Shown here one piece after another: positions 5,427-5,472 of a DNA stretch of 5,472 nucleotides. The DNA is from JANRLJ01 sp034437895 (GTDB lineage: Bacteria > Chloroflexota > Anaerolineae > Aggregatilineales > Phototrophicaceae). The notes beneath the pieces were generated by a model. The model was not told the origin of the DNA. It worked only from the letters and a program-made list of their open reading frames with translations, and ran no database searches. Location of the stretch: positions 1-5,472 of the forward strand of contig DAOTTO010000596.1 in NCBI GenBank assembly GCA_034437895.1, given 5' to 3'. Within the stretch, counting starts at the first letter, position 1. Every line of letters starts with the position of its first letter. Position numbers and translations under genes: made by a program.

Positions 5427-5472
5427 AGTCCCCTCTCCATGCAATGGGGAGGGGATTTAGGGGTGGGGTAAA
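5356..5472. repeat. Truncated copy 2 of the palindromic dispersed repeat
   Basis: These 117 bases match copy 1 (2-118) in the same orientation with only two substitutions (A27 to G at 5381, C30 to T at 5384) and no indels. The left terminal sequence AGGACTTTCGCT and both internal hairpins are present. The right terminal arm is missing because the window ends. The second substitution (C30 to T) falls inside the first hairpin stem but leaves a T-G pair, so the fold is kept. Confidence 0.9.

Overview
The window looks like a small contig from an environmental bacterium, probably of the Chloroflexota (Anaerolineae or relatives). This placement is tentative. It rests on the dispersed repeat at both ends, whose C-rich and G-rich hairpin design (CTCACCCCCC-AGCCCCCTCTCC) I recall from filamentous Chloroflexota genomes, and on the mixed metabolic gene content. 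No rRNA, tRNA, CRISPR array, transposase or integrase is visible.

Layout, left to right: a complete 135-bp palindromic repeat (2-136); a possible 46-codon small gene (191-331); a luciferase-like flavin/F420 oxidoreductase gene (403-1314), preceded by a perfect 12-bp palindrome that looks like a repressor operator; an intergenic hairpin; an EmrE-type small multidrug resistance transporter (1448-1780); an AT-rich segment carrying one gene for an ApeA-like HEPN-domain anti-phage protein (1901-3226); a leftward operon of two transglutaminase-like proteins (5098-4247, then 4250-3312) with overlapping stop and start codons; a 257-bp intergenic stretch with a leftward promoter for that operon and a possible rightward promoter; and a second, truncated copy of the same repeat running off the right end (5356-5472).

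The genes do not form one pathway. The oxidoreductase and the multidrug exporter are ordinary accessory detoxification or efflux functions. The two transglutaminase-like proteins are almost certainly co-expressed and probably act together, although the partner genes often found with them (alpha-E protein, circularly permuted ATP-grasp) are absent. The apeA-like gene stands apart. Its base composition is clearly more AT-rich than either neighbour (27-42% GC in four 60-base blocks counted, against 50-62% in three neighbouring blocks), it uses a TTG start, and the AT-rich segment is framed by an exact 10-bp direct repeat (AATTAGTCAT at 1829 and 3294). The most interesting reading is that a solitary defence gene was inserted as a discrete 1.46-kb cargo between the transporter gene and the 3' end of the transglutaminase operon.
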